Positions 26,704 to 35,720 of a DNA stretch of 64,000 bases are shown piece after piece; within the stretch, counting starts at the first letter, position 1; each line of letters begins with the position of its first letter. This DNA comes from Pseudomonas brassicacearum subsp. neoaurantiaca. Its GTDB lineage: Bacteria; Pseudomonadota; Gammaproteobacteria; Pseudomonadales; Pseudomonadaceae. A model generated the notes under the pieces. That model did not search any database, was not told the DNA's origin, and saw only the letters and a list, made by a program, of their open reading frames with translations. Location: positions 3,546 through 67,545 of the forward strand of contig NZ_VDLV01000037.1 in NCBI RefSeq assembly GCF_013608025.1, in the 5' to 3' direction. The position numbers and the translations under genes were made by a program.

Positions 26704-26772
26704 ATCAAGATCAAGATCAAGATCAAGATCCAAAGCAAGAGCAAGAGCAAGAGCAAGAGCAAGAGCAAGAGC
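26704..26772. repeat. Hexanucleotide tandem repeats
   Basis: About four to five copies of ATCAAG are followed directly by about seven to eight copies of a related unit, AAGAGC. The two arrays differ by two bases per unit and abut, suggesting slippage expansion from one ancestral hexamer. The region is non-coding. Confidence 0.85.
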
Positions 26773-26808
26773 GGGGCATCAGCCAGGATTTATTTGGCTG
26801 AACCACCG

Positions 26809-26905
26809 CTATCGCGAGCAAGCTCGCTCCCACATTGGATCGTCAGCAGCCACAAAATTCATGTCTACCACAGCCCCCTGTGGGAGCGAGCTTGCTCGCG
26901 AAGAG
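26809..26905. repeat. REPIN of the extended family also found at 35.7 kb
   Basis: Facing REP cores separated by about 46 bases. The spacer (CATTGGATC, CCACAGCCCCCTGTGGGAG) and the right flank (ATCAAGCATCTTCATC) match the tandem copies at 35.7-36.0 kb, so the mobile unit is longer than the two REPs. Confidence 0.85.
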
Positions 26906-26985
26906 GCCGGTACATCAAGCATCTTCATCGACTGGCACTCCGCCTCCGCAAGCAGGCTCGCACCCAGGGCACAGGGCGCAAAACG

Positions 26986-27693
26986 CTACTTGCAGACATA
27001 AACCTTGCGCACATAAACCCCGCTCTTCCAGGCGCAAGGAGCCCCCCGGGGCACAAACACCGTATCCCCAGTCCCCACCGCCAACCCCGAGCCATCTGCC
27101 AGTTGAAGAACGATGTTGCCCTCGGTCAAATGCATCAACTCATGCATCGCGTGTGGCTTGGCGCGGCGGGTGTAGGGCGTCGAATCCCAGATGCCGATTC
27201 GCAGGTTCGTCGCTTCCTCGACGAACAGATTGTTCGAGCGACATTGCGGTGTCTGGCTCAGCAGGATTTCCTCACTCGGTGGTGTCGAAGGCGAGAGCAA
27301 GGTTTGCGTGGGGAGGAACGTCAGCCCAACTTTGCCCACTTCAACAGGCTGGATATCGGCGCAGAACGCCCAGAGTGAATCGGCCTGCGCCTCGATCCGG
27401 ATCGACGTGCCACGGGCAATCACCGCGCTGTCTCCCGGATTGAGTCGGAGCGTCTGTTCCTGGCTCCGCAGGGTGACCTGTCCCGCGTGCACCACGATCG
27501 TTTCGCTGCAGGGATATTCATCGACGCTAAATTCGCCACTCGCGTGGACCACGCCGGCAACGATGTCATCCGCCGCGACATAGGCAATGCGCCGGTCGAA
27601 AGGGTCGTTGGCGCTCAATGAACCGGAAGTGAACGCGGTTGAGGCCGGGCGGCCGTCGGCATGTGCCAACAGCACGGCGGTGGGCTCTAGCAT
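26986..27693 (-). CDS. Two-domain cupin protein (DUF861-type bicupin)
   Basis: 235 residues with two cupin barrels. The first (about 40-115) has ETIVVHAGQVTLRS and NPGDSAVIARGTSIRIE; the second (about 155-230) has MHELMHLTEGNIVLQLADGSG and GDTVFVPRGAPCAWKSG. The pattern matches the EutQ/DUF861-like cupins often encoded near amine or ureide catabolic genes. It is downstream of the GNAT gene on the same strand (42-base gap) and probably co-transcribed with it. No catalytic activity can be assigned; small-molecule sensing or isomerisation is typical. Confidence 0.82.
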   Translation of the reverse strand: MLEPTAVLLAHADGRPASTAFTSGSLSANDPFDRRIAYVAADDIVAGVVHASGEFSVDEYPCSETIVVHAGQVTLRSQEQTLRLNPGDSAVIARGTSIRIEAQADSLWAFCADIQPVEVGKVGLTFLPTQTLLSPSTPPSEEILLSQTPQCRSNNLFVEEATNLRIGIWDSTPYTRRAKPHAMHELMHLTEGNIVLQLADGSGLAVGTGDTVFVPRGAPCAWKSGVYVRKVYVCK

Positions 27694-27735
27694 GATGCGG
27701 TGTCTCCGAGGGTTATTACCGATGAAAGAAAGCGG

Positions 27736-28593
27736 TCAGCCGATGGCCTGGGTCACCAGGGCAAACTGATGGACGCCGCCACTGGCCTTCGGCGGGGTAC
27801 CACGGGCCATTTGTGCGACGGTGTCGACGTGCTTCAGTCCGGCTTCTTCAAGCCAGGGCCCCAGCCCGCAGTCGGAAGGGATGTCCATGCGCAAGAAAGC
27901 GTCCGGTGCCTGGGCCAACAGCACCGCGATCAGATGCCTGGCCTGTTGTGGATTTTCCGCGACGACCGGGCCGATATAACGACCACGACCGAAAGAGCGC
28001 AGGAGGGCGAAGGCGCGTAGCTGGCCATCGCGCTCTATACCGACGGCGTGCTCGGTACTGTCGAACAGGTCGTTGAGCACGGTGTGCCGGTCCAAGCCGC
28101 TGCCCGCGTTTGCCAGTTCGATTTGCTGGCGTCGATCGGCGTTGGTCAATTCGCGGCAGCGTTCGCCAGTTGGCAGAGCAGGAACCGCAGGGGCAAGCAC
28201 GTGGCCCTGGTGCTGTTGGATATGTCCAAAATCAACGAAGCCCTGGCTGGCATAAAGTGGGGCGCCGGCCAGCGTCGCGTTGAGCATCGGGATTTTCGAC
28301 CCGCATGCCTCGAGTGCCAGCTCCATGAGCCTGCGACCGATGCCTTGGCCCTGGTATTCGTCACTGACGATCACCAGGCCGATCGTGGCGTAGTCGCCTT
28401 GCGCACAGGTGAACGCGGTACCGATCAGGCGGCCGTCGTCCTGCGCGACGAAACCCTGGGAGACTCGTTGCAGCATGGCCCAGTCTTCCAGGCGGTGGGG
28501 CCATTTCAATTGCATGGACAAGGCGTGGGCCGATTCCAGGTCGGCGCCGGTCATGGGGCGAAAGGTATACGCGGGGCGTTGCGAGTTTGGCAT
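27736..28593 (-). CDS. GNAT acetyltransferase with C-terminal YitH-type domain
   Basis: 285 residues from ATG 28593, which has a GGAG upstream; a longer in-frame start at 28659 is less likely. The first half is a GNAT domain with the acetyl-CoA loop in LVIVSDEYQGQGIGRRLMELAL (Q/RxxGxG/A) near residue 85. The second half (about 165-285) resembles the Acetyltransf_18/YitH domain (GIERDGQLRAFALLRSFGRG). Such proteins acetylate small amines. The gene precedes the bicupin gene and lies near an aminotransferase, suggesting a small amino compound as substrate. Confidence 0.82.
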   Translation of the reverse strand: MPNSQRPAYTFRPMTGADLESAHALSMQLKWPHRLEDWAMLQRVSQGFVAQDDGRLIGTAFTCAQGDYATIGLVIVSDEYQGQGIGRRLMELALEACGSKIPMLNATLAGAPLYASQGFVDFGHIQQHQGHVLAPAVPALPTGERCRELTNADRRQQIELANAGSGLDRHTVLNDLFDSTEHAVGIERDGQLRAFALLRSFGRGRYIGPVVAENPQQARHLIAVLLAQAPDAFLRMDIPSDCGLGPWLEEAGLKHVDTVAQMARGTPPKASGGVHQFALVTQAIG

Positions 28594-28804
28594 GACATAG
28601 CTCCGTGGACAGGGCCGAAAACCGGTGGGATTTCGCCGCTGAAAGTGTGTGTATCTCACCTGCCATTTGGCCTGGCAAGGGGCGGGCAGTGATTCGGCAG
28701 ATTGCGTGAGTGGCGTCTTCCATGGCCGCAGTTATTGCTCAAATCCGCAGCACGCACAGCAATAAATTCCAGCGATCTGCGTCGAAGAAAAAGGCAAGCC
28801 CAGA

Positions 28805-29731
28805 TCAATAACAGCGCTTGCGATCAACCTCGCCGAGCATCGATTCATTGCGTTGATGCCGACGGATATTGTCCAGCAATACGCCAAAGGCACTTTCAGG
28901 TTGGGTCATCGCCGCGATATGCGGCGTCAGCCAGATTTGCGGGTGGTCCCAGAACGGGTGATCCGGCGCCGCTGGCTCCTGTTGCAATACATCGAGCACC
29001 GCCGCACTGAGCTGGCCGCTGGCAAGCGCATCAAGCAGATCCGCTTCTACCAGGTGTCCGCCACGGCCCATGTTGACCAGGGCGGCCCCCTTTGGCAGGT
29101 GCCGGAACAATTGGCGGTCGAGAATCCCTTTGGTCTGCTCGGTCAATGGCAGAACGCACAGCACGATGTCGCATTGGCCGAGGAAAGCCGGGAGCTGTTC
29201 AGTGCCGGCAAAACAGTCCACCCCGGCGATGCGATGCTCGCTGCGCGCCCAGCCCGACAAGGCGAAACCAAAGGTTTGCAAGGTCGAGAGAATCTGCCGG
29301 GCCTGCGTGCCGAGCCCCATCACACCGACCCGGCGCTTGGCGGCCGGCTGCAGCATATGAGCCTGCCAGCACCGGGCCGACTGTTGCTGGCGATAACGGA
29401 GCATATCCCGGTGCAGGCTGAGCACGGCGAAACTGGCGTATTCGCACATGCCTTGGGTGATGCCCGGGTCGAGTAGACGAACCACCGGCAAGGAAGCAGG
29501 CAGCCTGTCGAGGTCAAGCTGGTCGACCCCGGCCGACAGGGCAAACAGCACTTCCAGGTTTGGCAATACGACCTCAAGGTCGTCCGGTGCCTGCCAGGCG
29601 GCCAGGTAGCGAATGTCCCGCGGATCGCCGATGTCCGGCCAGGCACGCCATCCGATATCTGGAGCGTGCTCGGCGAATAGCCGTTTCCATTGTTCGCCGC
29701 GCACCGGGTCGGCTTTATAAAGCAGGGCCAT
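28805..29731 (-). CDS. D-2-hydroxyacid dehydrogenase (GhrA-like)
   Basis: 308 residues from ATG 29731 (MALLYKADPVRGEQW). The NAD(P) motif GVMGLGTQARQ, the catalytic Arg region NMGRGGHLVEADLL, Glu in LDVLQQEPA and His in LTPHIAAMT place it with glyoxylate/hydroxypyruvate reductase A. It reduces 2-oxo acids to D-2-hydroxy acids. It is divergent from the class III aminotransferase gene with 286 bases between them, which show no further gene. The aminotransferase would form an aldehyde or 2-oxo acid partner, so the pair may act in the same pathway. Confidence 0.87.
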   Translation of the reverse strand: MALLYKADPVRGEQWKRLFAEHAPDIGWRAWPDIGDPRDIRYLAAWQAPDDLEVVLPNLEVLFALSAGVDQLDLDRLPASLPVVRLLDPGITQGMCEYASFAVLSLHRDMLRYRQQQSARCWQAHMLQPAAKRRVGVMGLGTQARQILSTLQTFGFALSGWARSEHRIAGVDCFAGTEQLPAFLGQCDIVLCVLPLTEQTKGILDRQLFRHLPKGAALVNMGRGGHLVEADLLDALASGQLSAAVLDVLQQEPAAPDHPFWDHPQIWLTPHIAAMTQPESAFGVLLDNIRRHQRNESMLGEVDRKRCY

Positions 29732-30017
29732 GGATGATTTCTCATGCTGGATGGGGTGCCTCCAGCATGCCCGAATGGCGAAGCAGGATGTTTCGAAAGC
29801 GCCGGCGTAACGGCGGGCCCCTGCGGTGTAGAGGCCCTTAATCGGCAGATTCCATGGGGCCGGAGCCGACTGATGGATTCTGCTGTTTGGCGGGGTGAAA
29901 ACAGTCGATCCGAATTTCCCAGGGGTCAACTTCGGCTTAGACCATTGCGTCGAACGCTTAACCTGTGGAACACATCGCAGCCGTTTCCCGGTTGCCCGGT
30001 TCACTGTGGGAGATGCC

Positions 30018-31310
30018 ATGAACAGTAAAGTCGAAGAAACCCCGAACTTGCTCCGTCAACGTGATCAATTCGTGCCTAGGGGATTGGTCACCGCGCATCC
30101 GCTGGTCATCGACCGGGCCCTGGGGGCGGAGGTTTGGGATGTGGATGGCAAGCGCTATCTGGATTTCGTCGGCGGCATCGGCGTTTTGAACATCGGCCAC
30201 AATCACCCGAACGTGATCGCCGCCGTGCAAGCCCAGTTGCAAAAGGTCAGCCATGCTTGTTTCCAGGTTGTGGCCTACAAACCCTATCTCGACTTGGTGA
30301 CGCGCTTGTGCGCGTTGGTCGGTGGCCAGGAGGCCTACAAGGCGGCACTTTTCACGTCTGGCGCGGAGGCCGTGGAGAACGCGGTGAAGATCGCGCGCGC
30401 CCACACCAATCGGCCCGCCGTGATTTCTTTCCGTGGCGGATTCCACGGGCGTACATTGTTGGGCACGACGCTGACGGGCATGAGCCAACCGTACAAGCAG
30501 AACTTCGGGCCGCTTGCTCCGGAGGTGTTCCATACGCCTTACCCGAACGCCTATCGCGGTTTCACCAGCGAGATGGCCTTGCAGGCCCTGAGCGAATTGC
30601 TGGCGACCCAAGTCGCCCCGGATCGAGTCGCGGCGATCATCATCGAGCCGGTGCAGGGCGACGGCGGTTTCCTTTCCGCGCCGCCGGAATTTCTCCAGGC
30701 GCTGCGCCGCCTGACCGAGCAACACGGCATCGTGCTCATCCTCGACGAAATCCAGACCGGTTTCGGCCGCACCGGCACATGGTTCGGTTTCCAGCACTCC
30801 GGGATCCAGCCGGACCTGGTGACCGTCGCCAAAAGTCTCGCTGGCGGCTTGCCGATATCGGGCGTCGTGGGACGTGCGCAGATCATGGATGCGCCATTGC
30901 CCGGTGGCCTGGGCGGCACCTATGGCGGTAACGCATTGGCGTGTGCGGCCGCGTTGGCGGTGATCGACACCTACGAGCAGGATCAATTGCTCGAGCGCGG
31001 TAAGGTACTGGCAGAGCGTTTGCGCCAAGGCCTGCTGCGCTTGCAGGCACGTTACCCACGTATCGGCGACGTGCGCGGTACCGGTTTCATGTTGGCCATC
31101 GAATTGATCAAGGATGATGAAGCACGTAGTCCTGATGCCGAACTCACCCAACAACTGATCGATCAGGCCAGGGTCGGCGGGTTGCTGGTGATCAAATGCG
31201 GGGTGTATCGGAACGTGCTGCGTTTCCTTGCGCCCCTGGTCACCGAGGAAAATCAGATCGACGAAGCCTTGGTCATTCTTGAAGGCGCATTGTCACGGGT
31301 GTTGAGTTAA
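30018..31310 (+). CDS. Class III PLP aminotransferase (4-aminobutyrate type)
   Basis: 430 residues from ATG 30018 (MNSKVEETPNLLRQRDQF). PLP sites: SGAEAVENAVKIAR (phosphate cup), FRGGFHGRTL, LDEIQTGFGRTG (Asp contacting the pyridine N) and Lys272 in VTVAKSLAGGLPISG. The overall pattern is that of GabT/GoaG 4-aminobutyrate:2-oxoglutarate aminotransferases. There is no adjacent gabD or gabP, so it may act on another omega-amino compound. The start of a same-strand set with HAD and Lrp/AsnC genes. Confidence 0.88.
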   Translation: MNSKVEETPNLLRQRDQFVPRGLVTAHPLVIDRALGAEVWDVDGKRYLDFVGGIGVLNIGHNHPNVIAAVQAQLQKVSHACFQVVAYKPYLDLVTRLCALVGGQEAYKAALFTSGAEAVENAVKIARAHTNRPAVISFRGGFHGRTLLGTTLTGMSQPYKQNFGPLAPEVFHTPYPNAYRGFTSEMALQALSELLATQVAPDRVAAIIIEPVQGDGGFLSAPPEFLQALRRLTEQHGIVLILDEIQTGFGRTGTWFGFQHSGIQPDLVTVAKSLAGGLPISGVVGRAQIMDAPLPGGLGGTYGGNALACAAALAVIDTYEQDQLLERGKVLAERLRQGLLRLQARYPRIGDVRGTGFMLAIELIKDDEARSPDAELTQQLIDQARVGGLLVIKCGVYRNVLRFLAPLVTEENQIDEALVILEGALSRVLS

Positions 31311-31390
31311 CTCCAGGTCTCGGTCGGCGGTGATTCTGCGCCGACCGATTGCCTATGGAGCACATGGATGCATCACGGGAGGCGACACAC

Positions 31391-32047
31391 ATGCACCTGA
31401 CTGATTATCGCGCGCTGCTGATCGATTGCGACGAAGTCCTGGTCGATCGGGATTCGGGTATCTGGACAGCCTTGCAACCTTTGCTCGAAAGCCACCCGGA
31501 CGCGCCTGCCAGGGAGGCGGTGCTGGCGGAATTCGACGCAGCCGTTCGCGGGCTCCACCCGCGCTTTTCCGAGTTGGGCTTCAGTGGCCTGTTGTGCTTT
31601 GCCCATCGCCAGTTGGCCGAGCGCCTGAAGCTCAAGGCCAGTTGGGAGGAGGGCATGAGTTTTGCCCGTTCGGCCAGCACCTGGTCGCTGTTCGAGGACG
31701 CACCCGGTGCCATGTTGTACCTGCGCAAATTCTATCGGCTGCTGGTGTGTTGCGACCGTGATGCCGAGGATCGTGACGCGCTTTGCGAGCGATTGGGCAT
31801 CGCGCCCGAGGACTTGCATTCCCGGGCCAACAACCCGTTGGAAGACGAAGCCTGGTTGTTGGCGAACACGCTCCAGCCTGAGCACATCATGCAGGTGTCC
31901 AAGGTCTGCGAGCGATTACAGAAGTCGGCGGGCTTATGCCTGATCCGCCGTGACCCGGAACAATCCACCGAAGCACAATCCGCCGATTTCTACATCACCA
32001 GCATGGCGGATCTGGTGGCCCAGCATCAGCTATCTTTGCGCCGTTGA
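31391..32047 (+). CDS. HAD-like hydrolase
   Basis: 218 residues from ATG 31391, which has a GGAGG ribosome binding site at good spacing. HAD motif I is LLIDCDEVLVDRD (D-x-D, nucleophile at about residue 11); motif II Ser/Thr and motif III Lys are less clear; the acidic motif IV may be NNPLEDEAW. It resembles the haloacid dehalogenase/phosphatase superfamily but is diverged. It lies 80 bases after the aminotransferase gene and 46 before the Lrp-type regulator, so probably part of the same unit. Substrate unknown. Confidence 0.72.
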   Translation: MHLTDYRALLIDCDEVLVDRDSGIWTALQPLLESHPDAPAREAVLAEFDAAVRGLHPRFSELGFSGLLCFAHRQLAERLKLKASWEEGMSFARSASTWSLFEDAPGAMLYLRKFYRLLVCCDRDAEDRDALCERLGIAPEDLHSRANNPLEDEAWLLANTLQPEHIMQVSKVCERLQKSAGLCLIRRDPEQSTEAQSADFYITSMADLVAQHQLSLRR

Positions 32048-32093
32048 ATTTGCTAAAACCACTGTCACCTGAACGGCAATAATGGGGTACCCG

Positions 32094-32582
32094 ATGGAAG
32101 GTTTAATCAAACTAGACCGAATTGATATCAGTATCCTTGTCGAACTTCAGAAGGACGGTCGAATGACCAACGTCAGCCTTGCCGATGCGGTGGGGTTGTC
32201 CTCCAGCCCTTGCCTGCAGCGGGTCAAGCGCCTCGAGTCGGCCGGCTACATTTCCGGGTACAGAGCGCATCTGAACCTTGCCAAGATCACCGATTCGGTG
32301 ACGGTTTTCACCGAGATCACCCTCAGCGACCATAAACGCGAAGACTTCGCCAAGTTTGAATCCAACATTCGCCTGGTCGATGAAGTACTTGAGTGCCATT
32401 TGATCAGCGGTGGCTACGATTACCTGGTGCGTTTCATGACGTGCAGCATCCAGCATTATCAGGAAGTGATCGAAGGGCTGCTGGACAAGAACATCGGTAT
32501 TTCCAAGTACTTCAGCTATATCGTCATCAAATCCCCGGTACTCAAGGACGGGGTGCCGCTGCGCAGGCTCTTGCGCCACTGA
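32094..32582 (+). CDS. Lrp/AsnC family regulator
   Basis: 162 residues from ATG 32094 (MEGLIKLDRIDISIL); an ATG at 32082 is possible. The N-terminal HTH (TNVSLADAVGLSSSPCLQRVKRLE) and C-terminal RAM ligand domain (SGGYDYLVRFMTCSIQHYQEVIEGLL) are both complete. Regulators of this type sense amino acids. The placement after an aminotransferase and HAD gene suggests that it controls that set. Confidence 0.9.
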   Translation: MEGLIKLDRIDISILVELQKDGRMTNVSLADAVGLSSSPCLQRVKRLESAGYISGYRAHLNLAKITDSVTVFTEITLSDHKREDFAKFESNIRLVDEVLECHLISGGYDYLVRFMTCSIQHYQEVIEGLLDKNIGISKYFSYIVIKSPVLKDGVPLRRLLRH

Positions 32583-32605
32583 TGCACTTGCCACAAGGGA
32601 ATACA

Positions 32606-32624
32606 GGCCGAGTCAAGTTCGGCC
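32606..32624. terminator. Short hairpin between convergent genes
   Basis: GGCCGA (32606-32611) / TCGGCC (32619-32624) with a 7-base loop, between the Lrp gene and the end of the SDR gene on the other strand. No T-run; weak evidence. Confidence 0.35.
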
Positions 32625-32640
32625 CGTCTCATCTCGTGAA

Positions 32641-33426
32641 TCAGCGCCCAGGCGCCTTGTTCTCCACCAGACAGTTGCCACCATCCACCACCATCACCTC
32701 ACCAGTGATGTAGCTGGACTCAGCGGATGCCAGGAAAGCCACGAGGGCGGCGACCTCCTCGGGGCGTCCCGCCCGGCCCATCGGCGTGTAGCTCGCCGCG
32801 TGGGCTTCTTCGGCAGTGGTCGAGCCGGTAGCGATCCAGCCGGGCGCGACGCAGTTGACCGTGATTCCCTGCCGGGCCACTTCAAGCGCCAGGCCCATGC
32901 TCATGCCGACCATGGCTGCCTTTGCGGCGCTATAGGCGGCCTCGCCGGGGTTGCTGCAACGGGTGCCGGTGGTGGAACTGATATTGACGATGCGGCCATA
33001 ATTGCGCGCCTGCATGCCGGGCAGGACGGCACGAGTCAGCAGGAACGCCGTCGTCAGGTTCCGGGCCAGCGACAGGTTCCAGGTGCCCAGACCCATGGTC
33101 GCCACCTCGGCAAACGACTCCGGGCTGCCTTGCATGGCCATGCCCGCGTTGTTCACCAGCACATCGATGCGCCCCCACACCGACTCGGCCCACAGGCCGA
33201 ACTCACGAACTTGTCCTTCATCCGTGAGGTCAAGGGCCCGTCCTTCGACCTCAAAGCCTTCACCCCGCAGTTCTTCGACACGTTGCGCAATGCGCGCGCT
33301 GCTGGCGGTGACGATGAGCCTCGCACCGGCGGCACCCAGCCTGCGTGCGATCGCCATACCGATTCCCATCTCGCTGCCAACCCCGCTGATCAGTGCCACG
33401 GGGTTCTTTCCGGTTGTGTCTGGCAT
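32641..33426 (-). CDS. SDR oxidoreductase (3-oxoacyl-ACP reductase-like)
   Basis: 261 residues. Cofactor loop SGVGSEMGIGMAIARRLG, NNAGMAM, active Ser in NISSTTGTRCS and Tyr/Lys in YSAAK. The C-terminus SSYITGEVMVVDGG is standard for FabG-like classical SDRs. It is monocistronic and preceded by an A-rich Crc-type motif, which suggests a catabolic rather than a fatty acid synthesis role. Substrate unknown. Confidence 0.88.
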   Translation of the reverse strand: MPDTTGKNPVALISGVGSEMGIGMAIARRLGAAGARLIVTASSARIAQRVEELRGEGFEVEGRALDLTDEGQVREFGLWAESVWGRIDVLVNNAGMAMQGSPESFAEVATMGLGTWNLSLARNLTTAFLLTRAVLPGMQARNYGRIVNISSTTGTRCSNPGEAAYSAAKAAMVGMSMGLALEVARQGITVNCVAPGWIATGSTTAEEAHAASYTPMGRAGRPEEVAALVAFLASAESSYITGEVMVVDGGNCLVENKAPGR

Positions 33427-33439
33427 GGCATTTTCCTGT

Positions 33440-33447
33440 TTGTTGTT
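33440..33447 (-). promoter_or_regulatory. A-rich AANAANAA motif (possible Hfq/Crc site), SDR gene
   Basis: AACAACAA on the minus strand, 13 bases before the start codon at 33426. Confidence 0.45.
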
Positions 33448-33516
33448 GTGATTGCTACGGAGCTAGCCCGCTGATGACAAGCGCTGCGGGCCAGTATTGC
33501 ATTGCGGAAACGATTT

Positions 33517-33532
33517 CTGACAAGAATGTCAG
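33517..33532. promoter_or_regulatory. Metal-type response regulator box upstream of the two-component operon
   Basis: CTGACA-AGAA-TGTCAG is a perfect 6-bp inverted repeat with a 4-base spacer, 74 bases before the response regulator start. TGACA-N4-TGTCA is the form of CusR/CopR-type binding sites, suggesting autoregulation. Confidence 0.6.
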
Positions 33533-33606
33533 GAAGCGGTCAGTCTCCGGACACCTTCGCTGGCTAGACTCAGTAGGTTGCCCCGCGTCCAGAGAGGAGA
33601 TACCTG

Positions 33607-34311
33607 ATGCGCTTGCTCATTGTCGAGGACGAAGAAAAAACCTCCTCCTATGTTCATCGTGGCTTGAGCGAGCTCGGCTACATTGTCGATGTCGCGACGA
33701 ATGGCATCGATGGCCTGCACTGTGCGTTGGAAATGGATTACGACGTGGTGATCCTCGATGTCATGTTGCCGGGCAAGGACGGCTACGGCGTGTTGCAGGG
33801 GCTGCGCCTGCATAAGAAGACCCCGGTCATCATGTTGTCGGCGAGGGGCACGGTGGATGATCGTGTCCGAGGCTTGCGGGAGGGGGCCGATGACTATCTG
33901 GGCAAGCCCTTTTCCTTTGCCGAACTGGTCGCTCGCGTCCAGGCATTGATCCGGCGACGCGCCGATGATGCGGCCGACCCCACGCATTTGCGCATCGACG
34001 ACCTGGAGGTTGACCTGCAGGCTCGCAAGGTCACACGTGCCGGGTCGCGGTTGGACCTGACGGCCAAGGAATTCTGCCTGTTGAGCCTGCTCGCCCGGCA
34101 CCAGGGCGAAATTCTTTCCAAATTGATGATTGCCGAGCAGGTCTGGGACATGAATTTCGACAGCGACGCCAACGTGGTCGAAGTGGCGATCAAGCGTGTG
34201 CGCGCCAAGGTTGACGCGCCATATCCGCGCAAATTGCTGCATACCGTGCGGGGTATGGGCTACGTGCTTGAGAGCCGTGAAGTGGTCGATAGGCAAGTGG
34301 CGGCGCTGTGA
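33607..34311 (+). CDS. Response regulator of the CopR/IrlR (OmpR) family
   Basis: 234 residues. Receiver domain with Asp51 (VVILDVMLPGKDGYG), acidic pair VEDEE and Lys near 100 (GKPFSF), followed by an OmpR-type winged helix (LDLTAKEFCLLSLLARHQGEIL; VVEVAIKRVRAKVD). This closely follows heavy metal regulators such as CopR, CusR and IrlR. It overlaps the kinase gene by 4 bases. A TGACA-N4-TGTCA box precedes it, and a related box is found before the DUF2790 gene downstream. No metal efflux genes lie nearby, so the signal may not be copper. Confidence 0.92.
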   Translation: MRLLIVEDEEKTSSYVHRGLSELGYIVDVATNGIDGLHCALEMDYDVVILDVMLPGKDGYGVLQGLRLHKKTPVIMLSARGTVDDRVRGLREGADDYLGKPFSFAELVARVQALIRRRADDAADPTHLRIDDLEVDLQARKVTRAGSRLDLTAKEFCLLSLLARHQGEILSKLMIAEQVWDMNFDSDANVVEVAIKRVRAKVDAPYPRKLLHTVRGMGYVLESREVVDRQVAAL

Positions 34312-35684
34312 TGAAAGGTTCGATAGCCAAGCGGCTCGCCCTGATGTTTGCCGTCGCGGTCATGCTCATCACCGCCGTCTGCGCGACGTTGTTGCGCTGC
34401 TCCTTGAAGCAATCGCTCGAAGACCAGATGCAGAACGAACTGATCCTGCGCCATTCGGTTCTCGACCCAGTGCTCGCCAAATATGACTCTCCGGAATTCT
34501 GGGTGGGGCTGCGGCAGAAGCTCGACGGCCTGACGCCCGCCGACGAGCGCGTGCGCTATTGGGTCCTGGTCGACAATCCGACATACAGCTATGGCGGCGC
34601 GATGCCGGATGGCCAGGACTGGTCGACGCGTCCGGATGGATTTTCCAGCGTCGCGATACCAGGCCGGGACCGCCCGATGGTCTTGCTCGTCGAAACCATC
34701 GCCGCCATGGGCAGCCGTCCGGAGTTGCGTTTTATCGTCGGGCTGGACTCAACGCCGTTCATGAAGACTCTGGACCATTTCACCAAGACATTGGTCCTTA
34801 CGTCGGCGCTAGGCGTGGTGCTGGTTGGACTGCTCGGCTATTGGATCGCGCGTTTTGGCCTGGGACCGGTCCGGCGCTTGAGCCGCCAGGCCAACAGCCT
34901 GCCGCCGGGAGACTCGAAACAACGATTGGACACCGAGGCGCTGCCGGGGGAATTGCAGGAACTGGCGGTGTCGTTCAACGGCGCCCTGGCGCGCCAGGAA
35001 GCCGCCTGGTGTCAGCTCGAAGGGTTCAACGCCAATGTCGCCCATGAACTGCGTACGCCCTTGACCAATCTGATCGGCCAGACCCAAGTCGCCTTGGCCC
35101 ACGGACGAGACGTGAATGAATTGCAGGACTTGCTGCAATCGAACCTCGAAGAGCTGGAGCGGATGGGTACGATCGTCAATGACATGCTGTTCCTGGCGGG
35201 AGCGGAAAGCGGGCAGCGGGCCACTGAACTCAGCGACGTTTCGCTCTGCGAAGAGGCGTCGAAGACGGTGGAATACCTGGAACCGGTCTTGCACGACAAA
35301 CAACTGAACGTGGTGATCCAAGGCGACATGCGGGTGCGTATCGACCGGCGTCTGTTCCACCGATCCCTGGCCAATCTGATCCAGAACGCCGCCCGATACG
35401 CAGTGCCGGCCAGCACGATCACGGTGAGCCTGGTCAGCCATGGCATGCAGGCCGAGGTCAGCGTCTCCAATGCCGGTGAGCCCATTGAAAACGTGCATCT
35501 GGAGCGTCTGTTCGAGCGTTTCTACCGAGCCGACGCCGCAAGGGCCAGGAGTGACGCACATCATGGCCTGGGGCTTTCCATCGTACGCGCGGTAGCCTCC
35601 ATGCACGGCGGACGGGTTTTTGCCCATAGCAAGGACGGGGTCAACACCTTTGGGTTCTCTTTGACGAGCCAGCCGGTGCGTTAA
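34308..35684 (+). CDS. Heavy metal sensor-type histidine kinase
   Basis: 458 residues. Two transmembrane helices (LALMFAVAVMLITAVCATLL near 10-30 and LVLTSALGVVLVGLLGYWI near 165-185) flank a periplasmic domain of about 135 residues; a HAMP domain, HisKA with His246 (NVAHELRTPL) and a HATPase domain (NLIQNAARYA, HHGLGLSIVRAVA) follow. The layout matches the CusS/CopS/IrlS family (TIGR01386). It is co-translated with the response regulator through a 4-base overlap (ATGA). The ligand cannot be read from the sequence. Confidence 0.9.
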   Translation: MMKGSIAKRLALMFAVAVMLITAVCATLLRCSLKQSLEDQMQNELILRHSVLDPVLAKYDSPEFWVGLRQKLDGLTPADERVRYWVLVDNPTYSYGGAMPDGQDWSTRPDGFSSVAIPGRDRPMVLLVETIAAMGSRPELRFIVGLDSTPFMKTLDHFTKTLVLTSALGVVLVGLLGYWIARFGLGPVRRLSRQANSLPPGDSKQRLDTEALPGELQELAVSFNGALARQEAAWCQLEGFNANVAHELRTPLTNLIGQTQVALAHGRDVNELQDLLQSNLEELERMGTIVNDMLFLAGAESGQRATELSDVSLCEEASKTVEYLEPVLHDKQLNVVIQGDMRVRIDRRLFHRSLANLIQNAARYAVPASTITVSLVSHGMQAEVSVSNAGEPIENVHLERLFERFYRADAARARSDAHHGLGLSIVRAVASMHGGRVFAHSKDGVNTFGFSLTSQPVR

Positions 35685-35720
35685 TCAACCTACAATTCCC
35701 ATTGACCGGGCCTGCGCTTT

